DNA of 64,000 nucleotides from Allomuricauda sp. ARW1Y1 (GTDB lineage Bacteria; Bacteroidota; Bacteroidia; Flavobacteriales; Flavobacteriaceae): contig NZ_JACBZU010000001.1 in the NCBI RefSeq assembly GCF_013407935.1, positions 62,001 to 126,000 of the forward strand, given 5' to 3'. Both the position numbers and the translations under genes were made by a program. A model generated the notes under the pieces. The model saw nothing but the letters and a program-made list of their open reading frames with translations. It did not search any database and had not been told where the DNA came from. Positions 37,620 to 46,568 of this stretch are shown piece by piece (the stretch's first letter is position 1; each line of letters opens with the position of its first letter).

Positions 37620-38678
37620 TTAGTCGATTGCTTTCACCACAGCTTTCGGGGCCTCCTTCTTGCTTCCATCGAAACCGGTTACGCCACCCACGGTGGTATA
37701 CTTCATCACGTATTTTTTATCTGGATGGATTTTTTGGTAGGCACTTTGGCACATCAAGGTCGCTTCGTGGAACCCGCACAGAATCAATTTCAACTTGCCC
37801 GGATAGGTATTCACATCACCGATGGCGTAAATCCCAGGAATATTAGTCTGATAATCATAGGTATTGTCCACCTTGATGGCATTTTTTTCAATCTCCAATC
37901 CCCAGTTGGCTATAGGCCCCAATTTTGGGGACAATCCGAAAAGGGGGATAAAATAATCCACGGCTATATCGGTTTCTTCGGAAGTATTGGTGTTTTGTAC
38001 GGTTACTTTTTCCAAGCTATCCTCCCCTTTTAGGGCAACTACTTCTGCTGGGGTAATCAGATTGATTTTGCCTTCATTTTTGAGGTGCTGTACCTTCTCT
38101 ACGGAATCCAATGCCCCCCGGAACTCGTTCCGACGGTGTACCAAGGTGACTTCTTCGGCAACATCGGTCAAAAAGATGGACCAATCCAAGGCGGAATCTC
38201 CCCCTCCTGCAATCAGTACTTTTTTACCCCGATAGATTTCCGGCTCCCTAATCATATAGGCTACACCGTTATCTTCATATTTTTCCAGATTTTCCAACAG
38301 GGGCTTTCTGGGCTCAAAACTGCCCAAACCACCTGCGATGGCCACTACTGGCGCATGGTGCTTGGTCCCTTTGTTGGTAGTGACGATAAAAGTGCCATCA
38401 TCCAATTTTTCGATGGTCTCTGCACGCTCACCCAAGGTAAAACCAGGCTGAAAGGGCTTGATCTGTTCCATCAAATTGTCTACCAAGTCGCCTGCCAATA
38501 CTTCGGGGAATCCGGGGATATCGTAAATGGGTTTTTTGGGATATATTTCCGAGCATTGTCCACCAGCTTGCGGCAAGGCATCGATCAAATGGCACTTTAG
38601 CTGCAACAGGCCAGCTTCAAAAACAGCAAAGAGACCCGTAGGTCCCGCTCCAATTATCAGAATATCTGTTTTGATCAT
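37620..38678 (-). CDS. Ferredoxin--NADP(+) reductase, thioredoxin-reductase-like type
   Basis: A 352-residue FAD flavoprotein. The FAD-binding motif is IIGAGPTGLF near the N-terminus, the NADPH motif is IAGGGDSALDW, and the C-terminal FAD segment is GIYAIGDVNTY. No redox-active CxxC is present, which separates it from thioredoxin reductase and matches bacterial YumC-type FNR. ATG 38678 is preferred to TTG 38684. It carries electrons between NADPH and ferredoxin, and the ferredoxin gene is right downstream. The NifU-like gene ends 63 nt upstream, so an operon with mrp and nifU is plausible. Confidence 0.9.
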   Translation of the reverse strand: MIKTDILIIGAGPTGLFAVFEAGLLQLKCHLIDALPQAGGQCSEIYPKKPIYDIPGFPEVLAGDLVDNLMEQIKPFQPGFTLGERAETIEKLDDGTFIVTTNKGTKHHAPVVAIAGGLGSFEPRKPLLENLEKYEDNGVAYMIREPEIYRGKKVLIAGGGDSALDWSIFLTDVAEEVTLVHRRNEFRGALDSVEKVQHLKNEGKINLITPAEVVALKGEDSLEKVTVQNTNTSEETDIAVDYFIPLFGLSPKLGPIANWGLEIEKNAIKVDNTYDYQTNIPGIYAIGDVNTYPGKLKLILCGFHEATLMCQSAYQKIHPDKKYVMKYTTVGGVTGFDGSKKEAPKAVVKAID

Positions 38679-38741
38679 ATACAAGAGGTTTTGGCACGCA
38701 ACTTACTGCTTGCCTCAAAAAAGATTTATGATTTTAATCAG

Positions 38742-38987
38742 TTAGGAAATATTGATGACTTCTTCGATTTGAGGGGCATATTTTTTAATGGTCATTTCCA
38801 CGCCACTTTTCAAGGTCATTTGGTTGACGCTGCAGCCAATACAGTTACCCTCCAATCGAACCTTCACGGTATTGTCTTCGATGGAAATCAATGTGATGTC
38901 TCCACCATCGCTCTGCAGGAAAGGTCGGATTTCTTCCAACGCCTTCTCTACATTGCTTCTTGTTTCTTCTGATGTCATTGTTGTCAT
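38742..38987 (-). CDS. NifU C-terminal-like iron-sulfur scaffold protein
   Basis: An 81-residue protein of the NifU C-terminal/Nfu family. It has the N-terminal helix EKALEEIRPFLQSDGGDI and the cluster-binding CxxC in GNCIGCSVNQMTL. It assembles or carries a [4Fe-4S] or [2Fe-2S] cluster. ATG 38987 is used; GTG 38993 would overlap the mrp stop as GTGA (translational coupling) and is a real alternative, as is ATG 38978. It follows mrp directly, a normal pairing for cluster carriers. Confidence 0.9.
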   Translation of the reverse strand: MTTMTSEETRSNVEKALEEIRPFLQSDGGDITLISIEDNTVKVRLEGNCIGCSVNQMTLKSGVEMTIKKYAPQIEEVINIS

Positions 38988-38989
38988 GC

Positions 38990-40129
38990 TCACTTCTTTT
39001 TAACAGCGGAACAACCAGCCATTGTTGTAATTTTTATTGCCTCGGTTGGAGGAAGGTCTGTATTTCTTCGCACCAATTCCTGTACCACATTTTTCGTCAG
39101 TTCCTCAAAAGCTTCTTCTGTGGGAGTGGCCGTCTGCAGCGCAGCAGGTCTTCCTACGTCACCAGCTTCTCGAATGCTCTGCACCAGTGGTATTTCCCCC
39201 AAAAATGGAACATTTAAGTCTTCTGAGAGGTTCTTTGCCCCATTTTTACCAAAGATATGATATTTGTTATCGGGTAATTCCGCAGGTGTAAAATACGCCA
39301 TATTCTCCACGATTCCCAATACCGGCACATTGATGGCTTCTTGCTGGAACATGGCCACCCCTTTTCGGGCATCCGCCAATGCAATTTCTTGTGGTGTACT
39401 TACCACGACCGCGCCTGTTACCGGCAAGGATTGCATAATACTCAAATGGATATCCCCTGTTCCCGGAGGTAAATCCAACAAAAGAAAATCCAATTCACCC
39501 CAATGGGCATCAAAAATCATTTGGTTCAATGCCTTTGCGGCCATAGGACCCCTCCAAATCACCGCTTGGTTGGGTTGGGTAAAGAATCCAATGGAAAGCA
39601 ACTTCACCCCATAATTTTCGATTGGTTTCATTTTGGCCTTTCCATCCACATTGATGGACAAAGGCTTTTCCGCAGCCACATCGAACATAATGGGCATTGA
39701 CGGTCCGTAGATATCCGTATCCAACAAACCTACTTTAAAGCCCATTTTGGCCAAGGTCACCGCCAAGTTGGCCGTAACCGTAGATTTACCTACGCCCCCT
39801 TTGCCGGATGCAACGGCAATAATGTTCTGTATACCGGGAATGGGTTTCCCTTTGATTTGGTTTACCTTGGGCTTGGCAGGGGCATCCACCTTTAGATTGA
39901 CCTTTATTTTGGCTTTTTCATATACCTCGCTGTGGATAATTTTTAAAATCTCCACCTCGGTCTTCTTTTTTGCCTGAAGACTCGGGTTCTTTATGGTGAC
40001 ATCCACTTCGACCTCGTCGCCAAACACCTGAACATTGGTCACCGAACCGCTTTCCACCAAATTTTGGCCTTCGCCCGGTGCGGAAATTTTTTCCAATGCC
40101 TTGAGTATATCTGCTTTTTTCAACTTCAT
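38990..40129 (-). CDS. mrp: Mrp/NBP35-type iron-sulfur cluster carrier ATPase
   Basis: A 379-residue cytoplasmic P-loop protein (Mrp/ApbC). Residues ~1-75 are a MIP18/DUF59-like domain. The deviant Walker A motif VASGKGGVGKST lies at ~105-115, followed by LLDTDIYGPSMPIMF and the conserved LLLDLPPGTGDIHLSIMQ. It carries iron-sulfur clusters to target apoproteins. ATG 40129 (M-K-L-K-K-A-D-I-L) is the start that fits homologues. The stop overlaps the possible GTG of the NifU-like gene. A -7 element (TATCTTTG) lies 46-53 nt upstream at 40175-40182. Confidence 0.92.
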   Translation of the reverse strand: MKLKKADILKALEKISAPGEGQNLVESGSVTNVQVFGDEVEVDVTIKNPSLQAKKKTEVEILKIIHSEVYEKAKIKVNLKVDAPAKPKVNQIKGKPIPGIQNIIAVASGKGGVGKSTVTANLAVTLAKMGFKVGLLDTDIYGPSMPIMFDVAAEKPLSINVDGKAKMKPIENYGVKLLSIGFFTQPNQAVIWRGPMAAKALNQMIFDAHWGELDFLLLDLPPGTGDIHLSIMQSLPVTGAVVVSTPQEIALADARKGVAMFQQEAINVPVLGIVENMAYFTPAELPDNKYHIFGKNGAKNLSEDLNVPFLGEIPLVQSIREAGDVGRPAALQTATPTEEAFEELTKNVVQELVRRNTDLPPTEAIKITTMAGCSAVKKK

Positions 40130-40174
40130 GATTTGCAATTTTTTAAACCAATTGTTTGAACTGGTTCTAAACTA

Positions 40175-40182
40175 CAAAGATA
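40175..40182 (-). promoter_or_regulatory. -7 promoter element TATCTTTG upstream of mrp
   Basis: CAAAGATA on the plus strand reads TATCTTTG on the minus strand, a perfect TAnnTTTG. No TTG was found at the expected -33 distance, so the promoter is incomplete as read. It probably starts the mrp-nifU-FNR-ferredoxin transcript. Confidence 0.5.
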
Positions 40183-40351
40183 CGATGTTGGTCTTAGATT
40201 AAGAAGTTGTCCCTCCGATTTTCAAAAAAACTGAGAATCGACCCTAAGTTTCTTTTTAAAAAAGGTTTCGGACACAAAACGAGTCCTAAATGATGCTCTT
40301 TTTTTTGAAAAAATGTAGTTTAGAAGCCGCTATTTCAAATTATCGACCCAT

Positions 40352-42013
40352 ATGCCAACCAAAACCAAATTTCCCCTTATTCTCCTTCTTCTGATTTCCC
40401 TGACCTGGATTTCCTGTTCCACCAACAAAAATTTCTTTAGCAAACGGGACGTCAAAAAATCGGAAAAACTCATCGGCTTACATTTCGCCAACAAACAAAT
40501 CGATACGCTTTACCCCTATTTGCAACGAAATAGAAGTGGTTTTGATTCCCTTCGTAAATACCCGTTGGACAACGGAGTATTTCCTGCCGTCCGTTTTGAC
40601 CCTACTCCCTTTGGCTTCCAAATGCCAGAGCAACAGGAAGGAACCCAATGGAATATACCCGACTATGTAGAAGTACCTGAGCCTTACGACCTATTGGCAT
40701 TTTATACGATCCCGCAGCTGGCTTCCCTCATTAAACATCAAAAAATAACCTCAACGGAACTCACGAAATTCTTCTTGGCCCGATTGAAAAAATACCAGCC
40801 GGCACTCCAATGTACCATCACTATTACGGATAGCTTGGCCTTGGAACAAGCGAAGCGGGCCGACGAAGAAATCCAAAACGGAAATTATCGTGGCATCTTG
40901 CACGGCATTCCCTACGGGACCAAAGATTTAATGGCGGTTCCCGGATATCCCACCACTTGGGGCGCGGCTCCGTACAAGGACCAAATAATCGATGAAACGG
41001 CGACGGTGATAGAAAAACTGGAAGATGCAGGGGCCGTTCTGGTGGCCAAACTGGTTTCGGGGGCTTTGGCCCGAGGTGATGTTTGGTTCGATGGAAAAAC
41101 CAAAAATCCTTGGGACACCACCCAAGGGGCCAGTGGTTCCTCTGCCGGGTCGGGTTCGGCCACCTCAGCAGGACTTGTTCCATTTGCCCTGGGGACAGAG
41201 ACCCTAGGCTCGATTACTTCTCCCAGTACCCGAAACGGGGTTACGGGATTGCGGCCTACCTACGGCAGGGTGAGTCGCCATGGGGTGATGAGCCTAAGCT
41301 GGTCCATGGACAAGGTTGGGCCTCTGGGCCGAAATGCAGAGGACTGTGCCATTGTGTTTGAGGCCATTCAGGGAAAGGATAAAAACGATTTGACCACAGT
41401 GGACCTTCCGTTTGGGGTGGATTGGAGCAAAGACATCAAAAATTTACGGGTCGCCTATCTCCAGAAAGATATCGAAAAGGACACGACTGAATCCGGCAAC
41501 AATCTGAGAAATGCCCTAAAATCGCTTAAGGAAATGGGTATAGACCCAACGCCCGTGGAAATGCCCGAGGCGTTGCCCTATCGTGGTTTCGACATTATTT
41601 TAAGAGCGGAAGCAGGTGCCTTTTTTGATGAACTGGTCCGTTCGGGAGAGGTAGATTCAATGGTAGAGCAAGACCAGCGTTCCCGCGCAAATTCACTACG
41701 ACAGAGCCGATTTATTCCCGCTGTGGAATACATTCAGGCGAACCGCCAGCGACAGGTGCTCATCCAAAAAATGCAGGATTTGATGAAGAATTATGATGTG
41801 TTGATCTCTCCCACTTTTGGAAACGACCAACTCTTGGCCACCAATTTAACGGGTCATCCCGTTATTTCGGTACCTACGGGCTTGGACGATGAAAACCACC
41901 CAACAAGCATGACCTTTGTGGGCAATTTGTATGACGAAGCAAGTATTCTATTGTTGGCCAAAGCGTTTCAGGACAACACCTCTTTTGACGAGTTGCATCC
42001 TCCAGGGTATTGA
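40352..42013 (+). CDS. Amidase signature family lipoprotein (GatA-like)
   Basis: A 553-residue amidase with a lipoprotein signal (lipobox TWISC region, Cys22). The Ser-cisSer-Lys triad is recognisable: Lys191 in GIPYGTKDLM, the cis-Ser in the GASGSSAGSGSA segment (about Ser264), and the nucleophile Ser287 in TLGSITSPST. The tail of the signature, NGVTGLRPTYGRVSRHG, is also present. The fold hydrolyses amide or ester bonds. The lipid anchor excludes a role in Glu-tRNA(Gln) amidation; it more likely acts on extracytoplasmic amides. It stands alone and abuts the convergent atl gene. Confidence 0.9.
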   Translation: MPTKTKFPLILLLLISLTWISCSTNKNFFSKRDVKKSEKLIGLHFANKQIDTLYPYLQRNRSGFDSLRKYPLDNGVFPAVRFDPTPFGFQMPEQQEGTQWNIPDYVEVPEPYDLLAFYTIPQLASLIKHQKITSTELTKFFLARLKKYQPALQCTITITDSLALEQAKRADEEIQNGNYRGILHGIPYGTKDLMAVPGYPTTWGAAPYKDQIIDETATVIEKLEDAGAVLVAKLVSGALARGDVWFDGKTKNPWDTTQGASGSSAGSGSATSAGLVPFALGTETLGSITSPSTRNGVTGLRPTYGRVSRHGVMSLSWSMDKVGPLGRNAEDCAIVFEAIQGKDKNDLTTVDLPFGVDWSKDIKNLRVAYLQKDIEKDTTESGNNLRNALKSLKEMGIDPTPVEMPEALPYRGFDIILRAEAGAFFDELVRSGEVDSMVEQDQRSRANSLRQSRFIPAVEYIQANRQRQVLIQKMQDLMKNYDVLISPTFGNDQLLATNLTGHPVISVPTGLDDENHPTSMTFVGNLYDEASILLLAKAFQDNTSFDELHPPGY

Positions 42014-42337
42014 TCAAAGTTCTTGGGCAGGGTCCCAGAAGTATTTTTGAAAATCGACAATTTGATTGTCCTCTATTGGGATTCCTTCGTTCTCGAGGAG
42101 CTGCTGCATTACGTTGGTGCCATCAAAATGGTGCTTTCCCGTGAGTACGCCCACTCGATTCACGACACGATGTGCGGGAACATCCTTTGCCAACGAATTG
42201 TTCATCGCCCAACCCACCATACGGGCGCTTCGGGCAGCTCCCAAATATTTGGCTATTGCTCCGTAAGACGTTACCCTACCATAAGGAATCTGTTTGGCCA
42301 CTTCGTAGACCTTATCAAAGAAGTTTGTCTCTTCCAT
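42014..42337 (-). CDS. Alkyltransferase-like protein (ATL), MGMT fold without the catalytic Cys
   Basis: A 107-residue protein of the O6-alkylguanine-DNA alkyltransferase DNA-binding domain family. It keeps the arginine finger (Arg39 in SARMVGWAMNN) and the fold core, but the active-site PCHRV has become PAHRV (Ala55), so it cannot accept an alkyl group. ATL proteins of this kind recognise O6-alkylguanine and pass it to nucleotide excision repair. It is the last gene of a tight trmB-LysE-atl run (4-nt gap). It is normal-length for ATL, so it is not a truncated gene. Confidence 0.9.
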   Translation of the reverse strand: MEETNFFDKVYEVAKQIPYGRVTSYGAIAKYLGAARSARMVGWAMNNSLAKDVPAHRVVNRVGVLTGKHHFDGTNVMQQLLENEGIPIEDNQIVDFQKYFWDPAQEL

Positions 42338-42341
42338 AGGA

Positions 42342-42977
42342 TCAACGGTACATAATTCGAATCAGGGTAATGATGAGCAAGAGCAACATCAATGCACTCA
42401 AAATGTAATTGGAGTTCCTTGAAAAGCGACTGTTCTTGGTCTCCAATTTGTCAAAATAAAAGGTATAGAGGTAAAGCACCGAGAAAGTACCTGTGCCAGC
42501 TGCGACTACAAAAGTGGTGATGTCCTTGGCCTCGAACTTGATCCATCCGGCCTCGTTCCACATGGCATTCAAGCCACTGTAATAGGGGATGGTCAATAAA
42601 TTGAGGGCAGCTAACAACACTCCCTTGAAGAAGCTGTTCTTTTTGCTCAGATTCACTTCCTTGATGGCCTGTGCCTTGGCCTTGTTCCGTTTGGCCACTA
42701 CGAAAAAGTAAATGGCAAAAAATGCAAAAACGGCCACCGCAATCTTAAAAAGTACATCGACCACTTCTGGGTTTCGATATAAAAACTTTGAAATGTAAAC
42801 TGCGATATAGGCCTGCACCATTATGGTACTCGAGACGCCCAAACTAAATATGATTCCGTTCAGTTTTCCCTTCTCCACGCTCACCTTGGCTGCGTTCATG
42901 TTGAGCAGACCCGGCGGCACCGTTGCCATAAAGGCGGCCGAAAACGTGGCAAAAAAGAGAATGAGTACGTGGGTCAT
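42342..42977 (-). CDS. LysE/RhtB-family exporter
   Basis: A 211-residue membrane protein with six predicted helices and the family-typical N-terminus (ATVPPGLLNMNAAKVSVEKGK). LysE-family members export amino acids or small metabolites; the substrate is not predictable. It sits 3 nt after trmB and 4 nt before atl on the same strand. Confidence 0.85.
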   Translation of the reverse strand: MTHVLILFFATFSAAFMATVPPGLLNMNAAKVSVEKGKLNGIIFSLGVSSTIMVQAYIAVYISKFLYRNPEVVDVLFKIAVAVFAFFAIYFFVVAKRNKAKAQAIKEVNLSKKNSFFKGVLLAALNLLTIPYYSGLNAMWNEAGWIKFEAKDITTFVVAAGTGTFSVLYLYTFYFDKLETKNSRFSRNSNYILSALMLLLLIITLIRIMYR

Positions 42978-42980
42978 TGG

Positions 42981-43649
42981 TTAGTTGATCCTAAATTGGA
43001 TATAGGTAATTGGTTTTCCTTTTTCAAGATACTGATTTTCATAGAAAGTTTGAATCTCGAGAACTTCGGGAGGTGCCCCTTCGTTTTTATAAACGTCGTG
43101 GTTGGCATACAGGATTTCATGCCCCAACCCCTGTAAAAGTCCCAAGGTATAGCCATGCATGTATTCGCTATCGGTCTTAAGGTTGATGAGTCCGCCTGGT
43201 TTCAATATTTTCTTGTACCGTTCCAGAAATACGGGATTTGTCATACGATGTTTGGTCCGTTTGTACTTGATTTGTGGGTCGGGGAAAGTTATCCAAATTT
43301 CGCTGACTTCGCCCTCTCCAAAAAGATGGTCCACCAATTCTATCTGAGAACGCAAAAAGGCCACATTGTTCAACTCTTTTTCCAAAGCAGTTTTGGCACC
43401 ACGCCAGAACCGCGCCCCTTTGATATCGATACCAATATGGTTGTTGTGGGGGTTGATTTGCGCAAGACCCACCGTATATTCTCCTTTGCCACAGCCCAGC
43501 TCCAAAACTATCGGGTTGTTATTGCCAAAAAAGGAAGACCATTTGCCTTTATATTTGAATCCAGCCATGACCTCTTCGCGACTGGGCTGCACCACATTGG
43601 CGAATGTTTCGTTTTCCTTGAACCTTTTGAGTTTGTTCTTACTTCCCAC
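42981..43649 (-). CDS. trmB: tRNA (guanine(46)-N7)-methyltransferase
   Basis: A 222-residue SAM-dependent methyltransferase that makes m7G46 in the variable loop of tRNA. The SAM motif is VLELGCGKGEYT, followed by HIGIDIKGARFWRGAKTA, ITFPDPQIKYKRTKHRM and INLKTDSEYMHGY, all diagnostic of TrmB. I use GTG 43649 (M-G-S-K-N-K-L-K-R-F), which is where homologues begin; the frame is open to 43712 but the extra residues are hydrophobic and unlike the family. It heads the run with the LysE-type and atl genes. Confidence 0.93.
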   Translation of the reverse strand: MGSKNKLKRFKENETFANVVQPSREEVMAGFKYKGKWSSFFGNNNPIVLELGCGKGEYTVGLAQINPHNNHIGIDIKGARFWRGAKTALEKELNNVAFLRSQIELVDHLFGEGEVSEIWITFPDPQIKYKRTKHRMTNPVFLERYKKILKPGGLINLKTDSEYMHGYTLGLLQGLGHEILYANHDVYKNEGAPPEVLEIQTFYENQYLEKGKPITYIQFRIN

Positions 43650-43736
43650 TTTTTGGTATTGAATTGAGCAAAAAATTAATGATTTGGCAAAACTAAGGAA
43701 ATCTAAAAGCAATTCGCATTTTGTTTTTTTGTGATC

Positions 43737-44876
43737 ATGGAAAGTTCCAAACGTATTCTGGTCGCTCCATTAAATTGGGGACTGGGACATGCCACTAGGT
43801 GCATCCCCATTATCCACGAATTACTGGCCCATGGCCATCAACCCTTTATTGCATCGGATGGGGTGGCCTTATCCTTATTAAAAAAAGAATTTCCCGAATT
43901 GCCCGCTTTTGAATTGCCTTCCTATAAGATCTCTTATGCGGAGAAGGCGAAAAACTTCAAAATCAAAATGATTTGGGATTCCCCCAAGGTCCTCAAGGCC
44001 ATGGCCAAGGAAAAGAAGGAAGTAAAACGTTTGGTGAAGGAGCACGGTTTGGATGGTATCATTTCCGATAACCGATTGGGAGCCTATCATAAAAAAGTAC
44101 CCTGTGTGTTCATCACGCATCAACTCAACGTGCTTTCGGGCAATACAACTTGGATGAGTTCCAAGGCCCATCAAAAAATCATCAAAAAATTTGATGCCTG
44201 TTGGGTTCCCGATGTACAGGACAAACCCAATTTGACCGGGAAGTTGGGCCATTTGAAAAAATCCAAATTGAACATTGCCTATTTGGGGCCCTTGAGCCGT
44301 TTTGAAAAAAAGGAAATTCCCCTGATGTATGATTTGATGGTTTTGCTATCGGGCCCAGAACCTCAGCGCACTTTTCTAGAAGAAAAACTGTTGAACGAAC
44401 TACGGGGTTTTGAAGGCAACATTCTTTTTGTAAAGGGAAGAATTGAAGATGAACAGGTGAGGGAGGAGATAAAGACACCCAACGGAAACATCATCCATTA
44501 CAATTTTATGAAGTCGGCCGAACTGGAAGAAGCCCTGAACCAAAGCAAACAGGTGCTGTGCCGATCGGGCTACACTACGGTAATGGATCTGGCCAAATTG
44601 GAAAAGAAGGCATTTTTTATCCCGACTCCTGGGCAATACGAACAGGAATATTTGGCCAAACGGATGCAAAAGCAGGGACTGGTCCCTTTCAGCACTCAAG
44701 AGGACTTCTCTTTAAATGATTTATCCAGAATTGGCGACTTTAAGGGGTTGACTCAATTTGAATCCCAAACGGACTATTCGGACTTGTTTTCGGTCTTTTC
44801 TACCACAGGGGTTTTTGATGCTTTCTCCAGTGTAAATGAAAACTCAGAACCTACATCCACTTCGCTTTCCACATAG
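43737..44876 (+). CDS. GT-B fold glycosyltransferase
   Basis: A 379-residue GT-B fold glycosyltransferase of the MurG/UDP-sugar type. The N-terminal donor/acceptor motif is VAPLNWGLGHATRCIPII (GxGH); the C-terminal domain has SGYTTVMDLAKLEKKAFFIPTPGQYEQEYLA, which matches the sugar-nucleotide-binding region. ATG 43737 is used (GTG 43731 also in frame). The sugar and acceptor are unknown. Its last ~34 codons overlap the convergent histidine kinase gene by 103 nt (44774-44876), which is unusually long; both ends are past the conserved domains. Confidence 0.85.
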   Translation: MESSKRILVAPLNWGLGHATRCIPIIHELLAHGHQPFIASDGVALSLLKKEFPELPAFELPSYKISYAEKAKNFKIKMIWDSPKVLKAMAKEKKEVKRLVKEHGLDGIISDNRLGAYHKKVPCVFITHQLNVLSGNTTWMSSKAHQKIIKKFDACWVPDVQDKPNLTGKLGHLKKSKLNIAYLGPLSRFEKKEIPLMYDLMVLLSGPEPQRTFLEEKLLNELRGFEGNILFVKGRIEDEQVREEIKTPNGNIIHYNFMKSAELEEALNQSKQVLCRSGYTTVMDLAKLEKKAFFIPTPGQYEQEYLAKRMQKQGLVPFSTQEDFSLNDLSRIGDFKGLTQFESQTDYSDLFSVFSTTGVFDAFSSVNENSEPTSTSLST

Positions 44877-45856
44877 ATTTTTTCACCATGGGCCTCTACA
44901 ATGTGCTTTACAATGGAGAGTCCAAGTCCCGAGCCCCCTTCGGCGCGGCTACCGCTCTGGTCTACACGATAAAAGCGTTCAAATAGGCGTGGTATGTGCT
45001 GTTTGGGAATTCCACCGCCATTATCCGTAACCCGAACGATTACCTTGTTTTTTATGAGGTTTTCCACGCTTACTTCCGTAGTTCCCTTGGGCAGTCCGTA
45101 TTTAATGGAGTTGACCAGCAAGTTGCTGATCACCTGCTGTATTTTATCACGATCACCGTTAACGTAAATGGGATTGGGGTACTCCATATCAAAAGTTAGT
45201 GAAATTTCCTTTCGGGCGGCTTTCATCTCCAATAGGTCAAAGGTATTTTGAATGAGCTCTATGATGTCGAAATCCTCCCGTTCCAATTTTAATTCCCCAG
45301 CTTCCAACTTGGTGATCAAATCGAGGTCTTTTACAATATAAATCAAACGTTCGACCCCTTTACTGGCGCGCTGCAAATACTTTTTACGAAGCTTCTTGTC
45401 CTTCATTGCTCCATCCAATAGGGTAAGTATGTAACCTTGGACCGTAAACAAGGGTGTTTTGAGCTCATGGGAAACGTTCCCCAAAAAGTCCTTTCGGTAT
45501 TCTTCGCGGATTTTTAGGGTATCGATTTCAATTTTCTTGCCTTCGGCGAACTTTTCGATCTCCTGGACCAAGGTTCGCATATCGGTGGTAACCGGTTTGG
45601 AGGAAAAGGAGGAGGATTCCAAAAGGGAAACATCGTCGTAAATCTTTTTGATACGTCGATAAATAAATCGCTCCACCCGTATTTGAATGATGCCAAAACA
45701 GATACCAAAACACAATACAACAAAAAGGAGGATATGAATCCAGTCAACACTTCCGGCGTCCCATTGGAAGCCAACGAAAACAGCGGTAATTAAAAGGGTG
45801 ATGGCCAGTGAAGACCTTAAGGCAAACTTGTATGATTTCTTTAGTTTTATGGCCAT
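44774..45856 (-). CDS. PhoR-like sensor histidine kinase
   Basis: A 360-residue membrane sensor kinase. Two N-terminal transmembrane helices (~15-30 and ~41-58) flank a very short periplasmic loop, typical of PhoR-like kinases that sense through a partner. The dimerisation H-box is NVSHELKTP with phospho-acceptor His130; the ATPase domain has the N-box NLLVNSIKYG, G1 DNGGGIP and G2 GGSGLGLSIVKHI. It overlaps the response-regulator stop by 1 nt (TAATG), so the two are translationally coupled. The 3' end overlaps the convergent glycosyltransferase by 103 nt. PhoR is the best guess. Confidence 0.88.
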   Translation of the reverse strand: MAIKLKKSYKFALRSSLAITLLITAVFVGFQWDAGSVDWIHILLFVVLCFGICFGIIQIRVERFIYRRIKKIYDDVSLLESSSFSSKPVTTDMRTLVQEIEKFAEGKKIEIDTLKIREEYRKDFLGNVSHELKTPLFTVQGYILTLLDGAMKDKKLRKKYLQRASKGVERLIYIVKDLDLITKLEAGELKLEREDFDIIELIQNTFDLLEMKAARKEISLTFDMEYPNPIYVNGDRDKIQQVISNLLVNSIKYGLPKGTTEVSVENLIKNKVIVRVTDNGGGIPKQHIPRLFERFYRVDQSGSRAEGGSGLGLSIVKHIVEAHGEKIYVESEVDVGSEFSFTLEKASKTPVVEKTENKSE

Positions 45857-46542
45857 TAGAGCACAAACTTATACCCAACGCCCTTTACGGTTTTAAAATG
45901 GTCATCCCCAATTTTTTCGCGTAATTTTCGGATATGGACATCGATGGTACGGCCACCAACGACCACCTCGTTGCCCCAAACTTTATCCAGAATCACCTCG
46001 CGCTTAAAAACCTTGTTGGGTTTGGAGGTCAATAGCGACAACAACTCAAATTCCTTGCGGGGCAGCACCATTTCCTCTCCATTGTTCACAATCTTGTATT
46101 CTTCCCGGTTGATGACGATTTCTCCCACCTTTACAATATCCTCTACTTCTTTTTTATCGTCCTTCAACCTGCGCAACAAGGCCTTTACCTTGCTCACCAG
46201 CACTTTGGGCTTAATGGGCTTGGTGATATAGTCATCGGCTCCTGCATCAAACCCCGCCACTTGGGAGTAATCTTCGCCACGGGCGGTCAAAAAGGCAATG
46301 ATGGTATCCTCCAGCCCAGGCGTGTTACGAATTTGTTCACAGGCTTCGATTCCATCCATTTCGGGCATCATCACATCCATAATGATCAGGTGCGGATTCT
46401 TCTTCTTGGCCTTGGCCACGCCATCGGCGCCATTCTTGGCAGTAAATACTTCGTAACCTTCCTCTGCGAGGTTGTAGCTTATAATTTCCAGAATATCAGG
46501 TTCATCGTCTACTAGCAGAATCTTAATGTCCTTGTTTTTCAT
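45856..46542 (-). CDS. PhoB/OmpR-family response regulator
   Basis: A 228-residue two-component regulator: receiver domain (~5-120) with the phosphorylation site Asp56 in LIIMDVMMPEMDG and conserved Lys in DDYITKPIKP, then a winged-helix DNA-binding domain (~130-228) ending in GGRTIDVHIRKLREKIGDDH and VKGVGYKFVL. This is the PhoB/PhoP architecture. ATG 46542 is the true start; the frame upstream is not conserved. It is followed by its kinase gene (TAATG overlap). Five hexamers in 11-bp phase lie 80-131 nt upstream, fitting an OmpR-family operator, perhaps autoregulatory. Assignment to phosphate is inferred from that and from the short-loop kinase. Confidence 0.9.
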   Translation of the reverse strand: MKNKDIKILLVDDEPDILEIISYNLAEEGYEVFTAKNGADGVAKAKKKNPHLIIMDVMMPEMDGIEACEQIRNTPGLEDTIIAFLTARGEDYSQVAGFDAGADDYITKPIKPKVLVSKVKALLRRLKDDKKEVEDIVKVGEIVINREEYKIVNNGEEMVLPRKEFELLSLLTSKPNKVFKREVILDKVWGNEVVVGGRTIDVHIRKLREKIGDDHFKTVKGVGYKFVL

Positions 46543-46568
46543 AGGATGTGGTTTCTGTGTTAATCGCC

